Made by a program: the position numbers and the translations under genes. From the NCBI GenBank assembly GCA_011049795.1, contig DRHD01000116.1, forward strand, positions 1 through 6,336: a DNA stretch of 6,336 bases. Reading direction: 5' to 3'. This DNA is from Porticoccus sp. (lineage in GTDB: Bacteria; Pseudomonadota; Gammaproteobacteria; Pseudomonadales; Porticoccaceae). Position 1 is the first letter of the stretch, and every line of letters starts with the position of its first letter. Below the pieces are notes generated by a model. It saw only the letters and a program-made list of their open reading frames with translations, was not told the origin of the DNA and made no database searches. Positions 1 through 5,910 of this stretch are shown here, piece after piece.

Positions 1-113
1 AAACAACGCACTCAAAATCACAGACACCAGAACGTAAAAAAGCACCGAAAGCCATTCCCGGCGCATGTCGTCCTGAACAATAAGCCTCGCCTTATCAATC
101 ACCACAACCATGG
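1..113. repeat. Left arm of a perfect 113-bp inverted repeat (probable fold-back chimera)
   Basis: Bases 1-113 are the exact reverse complement of 219-331; every position pairs such that the two coordinates add to 332. The match stops at 114/218. Both inner ends carry the self-complementary hexamer CCATGG (108-113 and 219-224), a natural microhomology for strand switching. The right arm is in frame with, and required by, the transmembrane protein that follows. The left arm simply reads the same codons backwards on the minus strand. I infer that the arm is a contig-end artefact (amplification or assembly fold-back) and that native upstream sequence is missing. A real palindromic rearrangement is possible but less likely. 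Confidence 0.93.
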
Positions 114-1510
114 CCGTTCATGCGGTGAAGGGAGAGAGCGGGCATGTTTTACATATTGACCCCCTGAGCGGCGCGGAATCCTGGATTATTTACCAGCCGA
201 TTAAGGGCGTTGAACTGTCCATGGTTGTGGTGATTGATAAGGCGAGGCTTATTGTTCAGGACGACATGCGCCGGGAATGGCTTTCGGTGCTTTTTTACGT
301 TCTGGTGTCTGTGATTTTGAGTGCGTTGTTTTGTGCACTTCAGTGGCCGGGCCCGTCGGCGCGATATGTGTTGCCTATATCTATCATTATGTCTCTTATC
401 ACGTTTGTGGGCATTTATGGTCTATGGAAAGTGGCTGAACGCTATCCGGTTCCAGTGAACAGCGATGAATTGAAAATATACAGCAGCAATGTACTGAAGG
501 AATTTGAAAACAAACAAAAAAGTGCCGCCCAAGAGTCTAAGCTTGCGCCGCCGAAATTTGTTGAAACCGGTGTCTATTTGCAATCCGTTGAATTCGAAGG
601 CGCGAATAATGTCAAAATTTCGGCCTATATTTGGCAGCGCTATAAGAAGGGCTTACATGCGGGAATTACGCGTGGGTTTGTTCTGCCGGAAGCTCACACG
701 CCAACGGTTGTGGAGGTGCATCGAAGCCTAAGTGACCCCGATGATCCCGCTTGTGCCACTGAAGTGGTGGCTTTACGTGATTGTGATGAATTGATTCGAT
801 GGTATGTTACAGGGTCTCTGCGGCAGGCCTTTGACTATTCTCATTACCCGCTAGACTCGCAGCAGGTTTGGCTGAGAATGTGGCACGATTCCTATCAAGA
901 CAATGTTGTGTTGGTTCCGGATATTGACGCTTATGTGATGTTTAACCCCAAAGGCCTGCCGGGCGTGCAGGAAGGGTTTGTGCTACCAGGCTGGCAACTT
1001 CAAGAGGCTTGGTTCAGTATTCATGAACAGATTTTTAATACCAATTTTGGCGATCAAGCAGGGCAAGGCATTCAGCGGAAACCAGAGTTGCTTTATAACA
1101 TTAGTATTGAGCGGGAATTTCTCAATCCTTTTGTTTCAAGAATTATTCCGGCAGCCGTTATTTCCATAATGATGTTTCTGATTGTTTTAATCAGTACTAA
1201 AACGGGTGAGGCCGCGGCCTGGTTAGGCTTTACGGCGAATGATGTTGTGGTTGGCTTGTCCGCGTTATTTTTTGTAATTGGCCTCACCCATACCGATCTT
1301 CGGCAATCATTAAGTTCCTCTAGCATCATGTATTTTGAATACTTGTATTTCGTTATATACATTATGTTGTTATATGTTGCGATCAGTTCAGTGTACATTG
1401 CCCAGCGGGACTTGATCGCGGGATACGATGAAAATTTTCTGACAAAAAGCCTTTTTTGGCCATTTTTGTCGAGTGCCATTTTTCTGGTTACGTTCGGCGT
1501 ACTGTATTAG
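110..1510 (+). CDS. Cache-domain / pentameric ligand-gated ion channel (pLGIC)-like membrane protein, 5' end missing
   Basis: Predicted inner-membrane channel with periplasmic sensing domains, numbered from the ATG at 110. Residues about 5-45 resemble the last strands of a Cache domain (G-E-S-G-H, then WIIYQPIKGVELSMVVVID). Helices follow at about 57-79 and 84-107, returning the chain to the periplasm. Residues about 145-335 fit a Cys-loop-receptor-type ligand-binding domain, with the hallmark FDYSHYPLDSQQVWLRMW at 241-258. M1 is about 338-362 (Pro347), M2 about 370-394, M3 about 405-430 and M4 about 445-466. The canonical loop cysteines are absent, as in other prokaryotic members; Cys214 and Cys225 lie elsewhere. 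N377-D378 near the cytoplasmic end of M2 could shape ion selectivity. The ATG at 110 sits at the fold-back junction and most of the Cache domain is absent, so the true start lies outside the window. The next gene starts 2 bp after the stop. The pLGIC call is fairly secure; ligand and ion are unknown. Confidence 0.8.
   Translation: MAVHAVKGESGHVLHIDPLSGAESWIIYQPIKGVELSMVVVIDKARLIVQDDMRREWLSVLFYVLVSVILSALFCALQWPGPSARYVLPISIIMSLITFVGIYGLWKVAERYPVPVNSDELKIYSSNVLKEFENKQKSAAQESKLAPPKFVETGVYLQSVEFEGANNVKISAYIWQRYKKGLHAGITRGFVLPEAHTPTVVEVHRSLSDPDDPACATEVVALRDCDELIRWYVTGSLRQAFDYSHYPLDSQQVWLRMWHDSYQDNVVLVPDIDAYVMFNPKGLPGVQEGFVLPGWQLQEAWFSIHEQIFNTNFGDQAGQGIQRKPELLYNISIEREFLNPFVSRIIPAAVISIMMFLIVLISTKTGEAAAWLGFTANDVVVGLSALFFVIGLTHTDLRQSLSSSSIMYFEYLYFVIYIMLLYVAISSVYIAQRDLIAGYDENFLTKSLFWPFLSSAIFLVTFGVLY
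219..331. repeat. Right arm of the 113-bp inverted repeat (native coding copy)
   Basis: This arm is the partner of 1-113. It encodes residues of the Cache-domain tail and the first transmembrane helix of the channel-like protein, so it is judged the native copy. The 105-bp spacer (114-218) is also coding in the same frame. Confidence 0.93.
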
Positions 1511-1512
1511 TT

Positions 1513-2778
1513 ATGAATAGTAAAGCGAGGGATAAAATTGCTTACCTGGTGGCAGCGCTCTGTGTTGTTGCGCTGGGCTATCATTTTCATCAAGACTCAA
1601 ACAAACCGATAGCGCTCGGCATTATGTTTTCGCTGAGCGGCAACATGGCGTCGTCGGAAAAAGGCATGGTTGAGGTTGTGAAAATGGCGGTGGCAGAGCT
1701 CAATGAACGAGGGGGATTGCTAGGGCGCCCAATAGAGACCGTCGTTCGAGATGGCCGTTCCGACCCGGCAACATTTGTTAAAGAAGCTAAATTCCTGATC
1801 GAAAAACAACAGGTTGATGTGGTATTCGGTTGTTGGACTTCAAGCTGTAGAAAGTCTGTGCTTCCTGTATTTGAAGCGAACAATCACCTGCTTTATTACC
1901 CGGTGCAATATGAGGGTTTGGAGAGTTCAAAGAACATTATTTATTTGGGTTCAGTGCCAAACCAGCAAGTTACGCCGGCAATAGAGTGGGTGCTAAGTCG
2001 TCTGGGTAAAAAAATATATCTGGTGGGCTCTGACTATGTGTACCCTCGGGCTACCAATCAGATTATTACTGATCAGGTGCAGCAGTGGCGAGGCGAAATT
2101 GTTGGTGAGCAATATCTCCCATTGGCCGGGCATGACTTTTCATCGATTGTCGAAGACATCAAAAAGGTAAAGCCTGACGCCATCTTTAATACCATCAACG
2201 GCGCTAGTAATTCACACTTCTTTAAAGCTCTTCGCCGTCAGGGTATTACGCCAGAAGACAGTCCAACTTTCTCATTTTCATTGTCTGAAGGTGAAATTGC
2301 CGCTTTTCAAAATATTGAAATGGCGGGAGATTTTGTAGTATTGAATTATATCGGTAGTTCTCTCAGTGCCATTAATCAGGATTTTATTCAGCGTTATCGA
2401 GCCTACTCTGGCGACGACCAGAGTGTTAGTGAGGGCATGCAGCTCGCTTATCTTGGCGTTCACCTGTGGGCAAAGGCGGTTGTGGCCGCGGGCAGCAGCC
2501 AAGTGGACGCTGTTAGGCTGGCCGCAAGTGACTTATCCATTCATGGCCCCAGTGGTATGTTATACATTGAGAAGGCCACTCAGCACGCTTGGAAGTCCAT
2601 GCACATTGCTCAAATTAACGAGCGCAAAGAATTGCACAGCGTTTGGTATTCTAAGGTGCCTATCCCACCCATACCTTACCCTCTCAATCGAACCCGCGTA
2701 GAATGGGATGAGTATCTATTAGAACTTCAGAATGCCTGGGGTGGCCTTTGGCAGGAAGCCTCACCTAGCGCAGATTAA
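1513..2778 (+). CDS. UrtA/AmiC-family periplasmic substrate-binding protein
   Basis: A 421-aa type I periplasmic binding protein. An N-terminal hydrophobic segment at about 9-22 acts as signal peptide or anchor. There is no proper lipobox, because Leu precedes the only Cys (17). The mature part matches the urea/short-chain-amide binding family closely: GIMFSLSGNMASSEKG (36-51), FGCWTSSCRKSVLPVF (105-120), YPVQYEGLESSKNI (129-142), the PNQQ segment (149-152), GSDYVYPRATN (172-182), and PDAIFNTINGASNSHFF (221-237). By family knowledge the ligand would be urea or a small amide/amino-acid-like solute; specificity cannot be read here. The ATG at 1513 is chosen over an in-frame ATG at 1456, which would overlap the channel gene by 55 bp. 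There is no Shine-Dalgarno, so translation is probably coupled to the gene upstream. No urtBCDE-type permease or ATPase follows, so a sensory role with the adjacent channel is inferred. Confidence 0.88.
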   Translation: MNSKARDKIAYLVAALCVVALGYHFHQDSNKPIALGIMFSLSGNMASSEKGMVEVVKMAVAELNERGGLLGRPIETVVRDGRSDPATFVKEAKFLIEKQQVDVVFGCWTSSCRKSVLPVFEANNHLLYYPVQYEGLESSKNIIYLGSVPNQQVTPAIEWVLSRLGKKIYLVGSDYVYPRATNQIITDQVQQWRGEIVGEQYLPLAGHDFSSIVEDIKKVKPDAIFNTINGASNSHFFKALRRQGITPEDSPTFSFSLSEGEIAAFQNIEMAGDFVVLNYIGSSLSAINQDFIQRYRAYSGDDQSVSEGMQLAYLGVHLWAKAVVAAGSSQVDAVRLAASDLSIHGPSGMLYIEKATQHAWKSMHIAQINERKELHSVWYSKVPIPPIPYPLNRTRVEWDEYLLELQNAWGGLWQEASPSAD

Positions 2779-2783
2779 AAGGA
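2779..2783 (+). promoter_or_regulatory. Ribosome binding site of the small membrane protein gene
   Basis: AAGGA lies 6 nt before the ATG at 2790, directly after the stop codon of the binding-protein gene. It supports that start. Confidence 0.7.
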
Positions 2784-2789
2784 ATAACG

Positions 2790-3392
2790 ATGTTTCGAGT
2801 ACCACAACTTAGAGCCCTGCAAGTTGAGCTTAGCAGCGGCGTCGGTCTAATTATTTTTGAATCCCTTTTGATGGTGGGGAGTATTTTGGGCGCGCTCGCC
2901 ATCGACAGCTGGAGTAATGACAAGGAAGTGGCGGCTCTGGTTGCCCATTCCTCGAAGGCCTTTCAGCAAGAAATCAAACATAATAGCCAGTGGGTGGAGT
3001 CTTCAAACCCCTACCAGCATGGGATAAGAAGTATCGTCCAGGAAATGCAGGCGGGCACTATACCCTTTCAGGCGGATGAGTTTCGACAGATGTTGGGCGG
3101 TGCGCAAAAGGTGGTGTTGCGCCAGAGCACTTGGGACACCGTGGTGGGGACCGGCGTATTAGCTGAAATGGATTTTGAGTTGGTGTCGGCTTTGTCGCTG
3201 ACCTACAGTCTTCAGCGGCGTTTGCAGGTTTCCTATAATGACGGGCTAACCGATCTCATACGAAACTCATACATTTTGGGCGATAATAAAAATGCGATTT
3301 TGTTTGATGCGCTGCGCTACCTCAATAACATCATTGAGGCAGAAGCTGAATTAACCGAGGCCTATTTGCAGGTGGGGGAGATGCTCAAGTGA
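2790..3392 (+). CDS. Small single-pass membrane protein of unknown function
   Basis: A 200-aa protein not recognised as a characterised family. A short basic/amphipathic N-terminus is followed by one hydrophobic helix at about 17-38 (GLIIFESLLMVGSILGALAI), then DSWSNDKE and a largely helical, polar C-terminal domain without Cys or obvious catalytic motifs. The layout of an N-terminal helix ending in an (I/L)xxW motif recalls small bacterial proteins of the DUF6090 type, but that resemblance is loose. It starts 11 bp after the binding-protein gene and has its own AAGGA site, so it is very probably co-transcribed. By context it may be an accessory or assembly partner of the channel/binding-protein pair; this is inference only. 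Confidence 0.8.
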   Translation: MFRVPQLRALQVELSSGVGLIIFESLLMVGSILGALAIDSWSNDKEVAALVAHSSKAFQQEIKHNSQWVESSNPYQHGIRSIVQEMQAGTIPFQADEFRQMLGGAQKVVLRQSTWDTVVGTGVLAEMDFELVSALSLTYSLQRRLQVSYNDGLTDLIRNSYILGDNKNAILFDALRYLNNIIEAEAELTEAYLQVGEMLK

Positions 3393-3410
3393 TTATCAAC
3401 ACTCCCCGCC
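3371..3410. terminator. GC-rich hairpin between convergent gene ends (possible bidirectional terminator)
   Basis: GGTGGGGGAG (3371-3380) can pair with CTCCCCGCC (3402-3410): nine pairs, including one G-U, with one bulged G and a 21-nt loop that contains the stop codon at 3390-3392. No T-run follows on either strand, so it is not a classical intrinsic terminator. It could slow or end transcription of the two convergent units, whose stop codons are only 23 bp apart. Confidence 0.35.
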
Positions 3411-3415
3411 GGCCA

Positions 3416-3916
3416 TCACATAGAGTAGATATAACCTTCTTCGCCCGGTAATTTGCCATCGATTTTTAGCACCTTGGCATTGTCTGGGATGTTTGATGAA
3501 GGAACCAATAATATAGCGCCGGGTACCGCTGTGACTAAACTGGCGGCCATGCCTGTGCTGTACATTACTCGTGGGCCTGAGGCCACTTCAGCTTTAAACA
3601 TTTTAGATATCCAGTATTTTCTGAATCCCTGCTCCGACATCTGATAAATTTTCTCTAAGGCCATGGTTCTGCCCTGAGACACAGGCGCTCTGATGAGTAG
3701 AGTGATGCGGGTGTTGTCTGGCCAAAACTGCTGTTCGGCGCGAAAAATTCTACTCACCTGCTCTTCTGTGAGGCTGTCTACAGCGGTGCCGGGGTGAACA
3801 ATGACGGCAAGCCCTTCTTCTGCAGCTTGCGTGTTTGCTATGCACGGCAGCGCAAGTAGCAGGGCAATAACCAGCCGTTTGAAGAGCGGGGCGGTGGCGT
3901 TCAGTAATCTGGGCAT
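3416..3916 (-). CDS. Short PstS-like (phosphate-binding type) periplasmic protein
   Basis: A 166-aa secreted protein. The signal peptide has Lys-Arg at 13-14, a Leu/Ala-rich core and probable cleavage after NTQAA (about 32). The mature part starts as GLAVIVHPGTAVDSLTEEQV, followed by IFRAEQQFWPDNTRI (57-71), RAPVSQGR (76-83), FRKYWISKMFKAE (98-110) and VPGAILLVPSS (131-141). This order is that of the compact PstS-like domain: IF-x-G-like segment, W-(P)-D-(G), an Arg/Ser loop, then a late Gly-rich strand. At about 135 mature residues it is roughly half a full PstS, as in the short phosphate ABC transporter substrate-binding protein annotations. The ATG at 3916 is chosen because the signal peptide follows directly; a longer frame up to 4033 would overlap the porin gene. 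It follows the porin gene by 22 bp and is probably in one operon. No pst permease genes are present; phosphate binding is unproven. Confidence 0.8.
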   Translation of the reverse strand: MPRLLNATAPLFKRLVIALLLALPCIANTQAAEEGLAVIVHPGTAVDSLTEEQVSRIFRAEQQFWPDNTRITLLIRAPVSQGRTMALEKIYQMSEQGFRKYWISKMFKAEVASGPRVMYSTGMAASLVTAVPGAILLVPSSNIPDNAKVLKIDGKLPGEEGYIYSM

Positions 3917-3924
3917 AACAAAAA

Positions 3925-3929
3925 TTTCC
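3925..3929 (-). promoter_or_regulatory. Weak ribosome binding site for the PstS-like gene
   Basis: GGAAA on the minus strand lies 8 nt before the ATG at 3916 and inside the 22-bp gap after the porin stop codon. It favours the short start over the upstream in-frame ATG at 4033. Confidence 0.5.
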
Positions 3930-3938
3930 GGAATTCTA

Positions 3939-5108
3939 TTAGAAAGAAAATACGTTGGGTAACACGATGCTGAGCTGCAGCACCAGACTATTGAGTCGGT
4001 CTTTATCGCCTGATTGCTCGTTGCGATACTCAACTTTCAATGCGGTACTGTGGGTAAGGTCATATCGTACCCCCAGGGTCACACTTTCGAAGGACTGGTC
4101 TTTCGCAAAAAGAATATCATCGTGATCGGCATTGATTTTGTCTAGACGCACATACGGCTTGAACGCTTCAAAGCGCCCTTCCATCTGTCGAGCTGCTTGT
4201 ATATAAAACCCGCTGCCATAGTTGTTTCCCTGCGCACCGTTGTCATACTCGTGCTCCCAATAAATAAGCTCAGATATGATTTCAATAGATTCTTGCTCGA
4301 GCGCAAAGTGAAGGCCAAATGTTTTTTCTTTGATATCACGGTCTATGCCGTGGTGATCGAGTTCAAGCCCATCGATGTGCTCGTCAATGGGCTCATCGTC
4401 ATGAATTTCTTCACTTTCGATGTTAACGGTGTCGGAATAGTAGCTCAGCCCATATTCCATGCCTCGTATAAAACTGGGTCGGGTGTACAGTTGCAAGGTG
4501 AAGGCGTCGTCGCCGTCTGTTTCACCGTGATGTCCGCTGTTGTCATCAACGGTAATATTGTTGTGAATGCCGGTTCCTGTGCCCACTCTGTAACCCAGAT
4601 TGAAGCCATTCACAGGCAGGTTGCCTTCGGCGAGTACGCCCTCAAAATGAATAGGCACAATTTGGCTGCCAAACTTCATTAGGGTGGGGCGGGAAATGGT
4701 GGTTTGCAGCCAGGCGCCATGGTGGTAGGTGGCATTCCAAAAGCCAATGGGGGTATGGTAGCGACCAAGAGACAATTTTAAATAGTCGGAAAAATCATAG
4801 CGAACAATCATTCGCTCCACGTCGGTGTGCACATCTGACTCTTTGAAGGTTAGGCTGAACTCGCCAAAACCTGAAATTCGGTCAGTTAAGGCGGCGGTAA
4901 GATGTAAGCCCTGCTGGCCTGCCACAACGTCGTTCTTTTCGCTGGGGGTTTCGGAGTAATATCTTGCTTCGCCAAACGCATGAACGTTAACTGAGGGGTA
5001 TTGTTTACCGGTATAGGCCTCTGGAGCTCCAGTTTGTGCTGATGCGGCAAATGCGAAAAACAGGTTTGAGGTGATGATACCAGTCAATAATGGCCGGAGG
5101 TTGAGCAT
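3939..5108 (-). CDS. Porin-like outer-membrane beta-barrel with His/Asp-rich loops
   Basis: A 389-aa protein. The signal peptide is residues 1-24, with cleavage predicted after ASA (22-24). Many alternating aromatic/hydrophobic strands follow and the last residue is Phe (LPNVFSF), the usual outer-membrane insertion signal. Porin-family segments include LGRYHTPIGFWNATYHHGAW (114-133) and SRPTLMKFGSQIVPIHFEG (139-157), typical of proteobacterial porins of the phosphate/O-P type. Two predicted loops are rich in His and acidic residues: about 186-201 and about 232-262 (with HDDEP, DEH and DHH clusters). They could bind metal or simply be hydrophilic surface loops. A good AAGGA site (5117-5121) lies 8 nt before the ATG. 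It precedes the PstS-like gene, with which it likely forms a two-gene uptake or sensing unit. Substrate is unknown. Confidence 0.85.
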   Translation of the reverse strand: MLNLRPLLTGIITSNLFFAFAASAQTGAPEAYTGKQYPSVNVHAFGEARYYSETPSEKNDVVAGQQGLHLTAALTDRISGFGEFSLTFKESDVHTDVERMIVRYDFSDYLKLSLGRYHTPIGFWNATYHHGAWLQTTISRPTLMKFGSQIVPIHFEGVLAEGNLPVNGFNLGYRVGTGTGIHNNITVDDNSGHHGETDGDDAFTLQLYTRPSFIRGMEYGLSYYSDTVNIESEEIHDDEPIDEHIDGLELDHHGIDRDIKEKTFGLHFALEQESIEIISELIYWEHEYDNGAQGNNYGSGFYIQAARQMEGRFEAFKPYVRLDKINADHDDILFAKDQSFESVTLGVRYDLTHSTALKVEYRNEQSGDKDRLNSLVLQLSIVLPNVFSF

Positions 5109-5116
5109 TGTGCGAT

Positions 5117-5121
5117 TCCTT
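5117..5121 (-). promoter_or_regulatory. Ribosome binding site of the porin gene
   Basis: AAGGA on the minus strand, 8 nt before the ATG at 5108, supports that start. Confidence 0.75.
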
Positions 5122-5124
5122 GTG

Positions 5125-5136
5125 CCCTGATCAGGG
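5125..5136. promoter_or_regulatory. 12-bp perfect palindrome upstream of the porin gene
   Basis: CCCTGATCAGGG is self-complementary and ends 3 nt before the porin ribosome binding site. It could be an operator or a 5'-leader hairpin masking the start region. A single palindrome can also occur by chance. Confidence 0.35.
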
Positions 5137-5173
5137 TGGGTCTCATTTGTTTTTTATCAATTCGGGCGAGATT

Positions 5174-5191
5174 GTCCCACAGCGTGGGGAC
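5174..5191. promoter_or_regulatory. Imperfect inverted repeat in the divergent intergenic region
   Basis: GTCCCAC, a 3-nt centre, then GTGGGGAC form seven pairs with one extra G on the right arm. It lies midway between the porin gene and the DUF4389 gene. It may be a regulator site or transcript hairpin; no known consensus was recognised. Confidence 0.25.
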
Positions 5192-5249
5192 GGATACTAG
5201 CTTGGAGCTGGTTTTGGGCCGGGGAAATAGTGCGTCAAGGAGCCTAAAT

Positions 5250-5278
5250 TTGGCCGATTTGTAGAACAATGCTATATA
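5250..5278 (+). promoter_or_regulatory. Candidate sigma70 promoter for the DUF4389 gene
   Basis: TTGGCC (5250-5255) and TATATA (5273-5278) are separated by 17 bp. The -10 element is reasonable and the -35 element matches at its first three bases only. Transcription would begin near 5285, giving a leader of about 80 nt. No convincing promoter was found on the opposite strand for the porin gene. Confidence 0.4.
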
Positions 5279-5354
5279 GTACGTAAACTTCTATTCGCGA
5301 ATTTTGATAAGAAGGATTTACCCTCGGCATTTTGGCCGGAAGATTACCCCCAAC

Positions 5355-5360
5355 GGAGGA
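5355..5360 (+). promoter_or_regulatory. Strong ribosome binding site that decides the DUF4389 start
   Basis: GGAGGA ends 4 nt before the ATG at 5365. A TTG codon 33 bp upstream (5332) keeps the frame open but has no comparable site, so the ATG is preferred. Confidence 0.8.
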
Positions 5361-5364
5361 AGAA

Positions 5365-5745
5365 ATGGAAACTAACGAACTGTCCAACAACCTAAAAAAC
5401 ACGAATCAGTGGATACGAATTCTTTACATGGTTTTATTCGCCATCGTATTCCAGGTGAGCACCGTTGTGCTGTGGTTGGTGGTGGTTGTACAGGCTTTGT
5501 CAGCTCTAATCACAGGGTCACCCAATGCCAACGTAAAAGGGCTGGCGGCCAGCTTGTCACAATTTATTTTCGATATTGTTCGCTTCTTAAGCTACGGCAC
5601 AGAAGATAAGCCTTTTCCTTTTCAATCATGGCCAGAAGTTGCCGTTGAAGACGAGCCCGAAGCTGCAGCAGAAGTGGCTTCTGAAGACGAGCCTGAAGTC
5701 GTTGCAGTAGAAGAGTCAGCTGAAGAACCTGCTGAAGTGAAGTAA
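5365..5745 (+). CDS. DUF4389 family membrane protein with acidic repeat tail
   Basis: A 126-aa protein. Residues 13-90 fit DUF4389: WIRILYMVLFAIVFQVSTVV (16-35) begins the first hydrophobic segment (about 18-50), followed by the TGSPNANVKGLAASLSQFIF stretch (50-69) and the family's closing motif RFLSYGTEDKPFPFQSWP (73-90). The function of the family is unknown; these are small inner-membrane proteins found mainly in proteobacteria. Residues 91-126 form an acidic, Ala/Val-rich tail with two copies of a 12-residue unit starting EDEPE (95 and 107), mirrored in the DNA as a 17-bp near-identical repeat. The tail is probably disordered and cytoplasmic. A strong ribosome binding site fixes the start, and an intrinsic terminator follows 50 bp after the stop, so the gene appears to be a single transcription unit. 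Confidence 0.88.
   Translation: METNELSNNLKNTNQWIRILYMVLFAIVFQVSTVVLWLVVVVQALSALITGSPNANVKGLAASLSQFIFDIVRFLSYGTEDKPFPFQSWPEVAVEDEPEAAAEVASEDEPEVVAVEESAEEPAEVK
5646..5698 (+). repeat. Two-copy 36-bp tandem repeat coding the acidic tail
   Basis: TGAAGACGAGCCCGAAG (5646-5662) recurs at 5682-5698 with one C-to-T change, which is synonymous. The 36-bp period equals 12 codons and keeps the frame, suggesting internal duplication. A degenerate third copy may follow in the EEPAE codons. Confidence 0.6.
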
Positions 5746-5795
5746 AGTAGAGTTTGAGATTTAGCTAAGGTCTAGACGGCCAAACGGTTGTTTCG

Positions 5796-5830
5796 ACGCC
5801 AAATTTCCGCGAAGTGGGGATTTGGCGTTT
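5796..5830 (+). terminator. Intrinsic terminator of the DUF4389 gene
   Basis: A 13-bp stem (5796-5808 with 5816-5828, two G-U pairs) closes a 7-nt loop and is followed by a short, interrupted T-rich run (TTTGATTTA). The minus-strand side has no T-run, so it acts mainly on plus-strand transcripts. Confidence 0.75.
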
Positions 5831-5910
5831 GATTTATATTCGCTATTGAATAGGCTCAGTAGGCTTGCTCAGTTTACGCTTTCACAGAGCATGAGCTAAT
5901 AAGGTAAGAA

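Noticed and set aside
110..112. ATG at 110 as the true start of the channel gene
   Set aside because: It lies in the fold-back arm at the junction, lacks a ribosome binding site, and starts inside the last strands of a Cache domain. It is kept only as the first usable codon of a partial gene.
1..331. Inverted repeat as a transposon end, integron-like site or terminator
   Set aside because: Both the right arm and the spacer are ordinary codons of a membrane protein, there is no transposase or target duplication, and the arms are far too long and perfect for a terminator.
1093..1479. 128-codon open frame on the minus strand
   Set aside because: It is a shadow of the channel M1-M4 region with no start signal or domain.
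1456..1512. Upstream ATG extending the UrtA-like protein by 19 residues
   Set aside because: It would overlap the channel gene by 55 bp and put a polar stretch before the signal segment. The ATG at 1513 places the hydrophobic helix at the N-terminus.
1561..1563. Cys17 of the UrtA-like protein as a lipoprotein cysteine
   Set aside because: The residue before it is Leu rather than Gly/Ala/Ser, and it sits inside the hydrophobic core instead of at its end.
3917..4033. N-terminal extension of the PstS-like protein
   Set aside because: The extension overlaps the porin coding region in another frame and precedes a clear signal peptide that starts at the ATG at 3916.
4197..4682. 161-codon open frame on the plus strand
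   Set aside because: It is wholly antisense to the porin gene, with no ribosome binding site and no recognisable domain.
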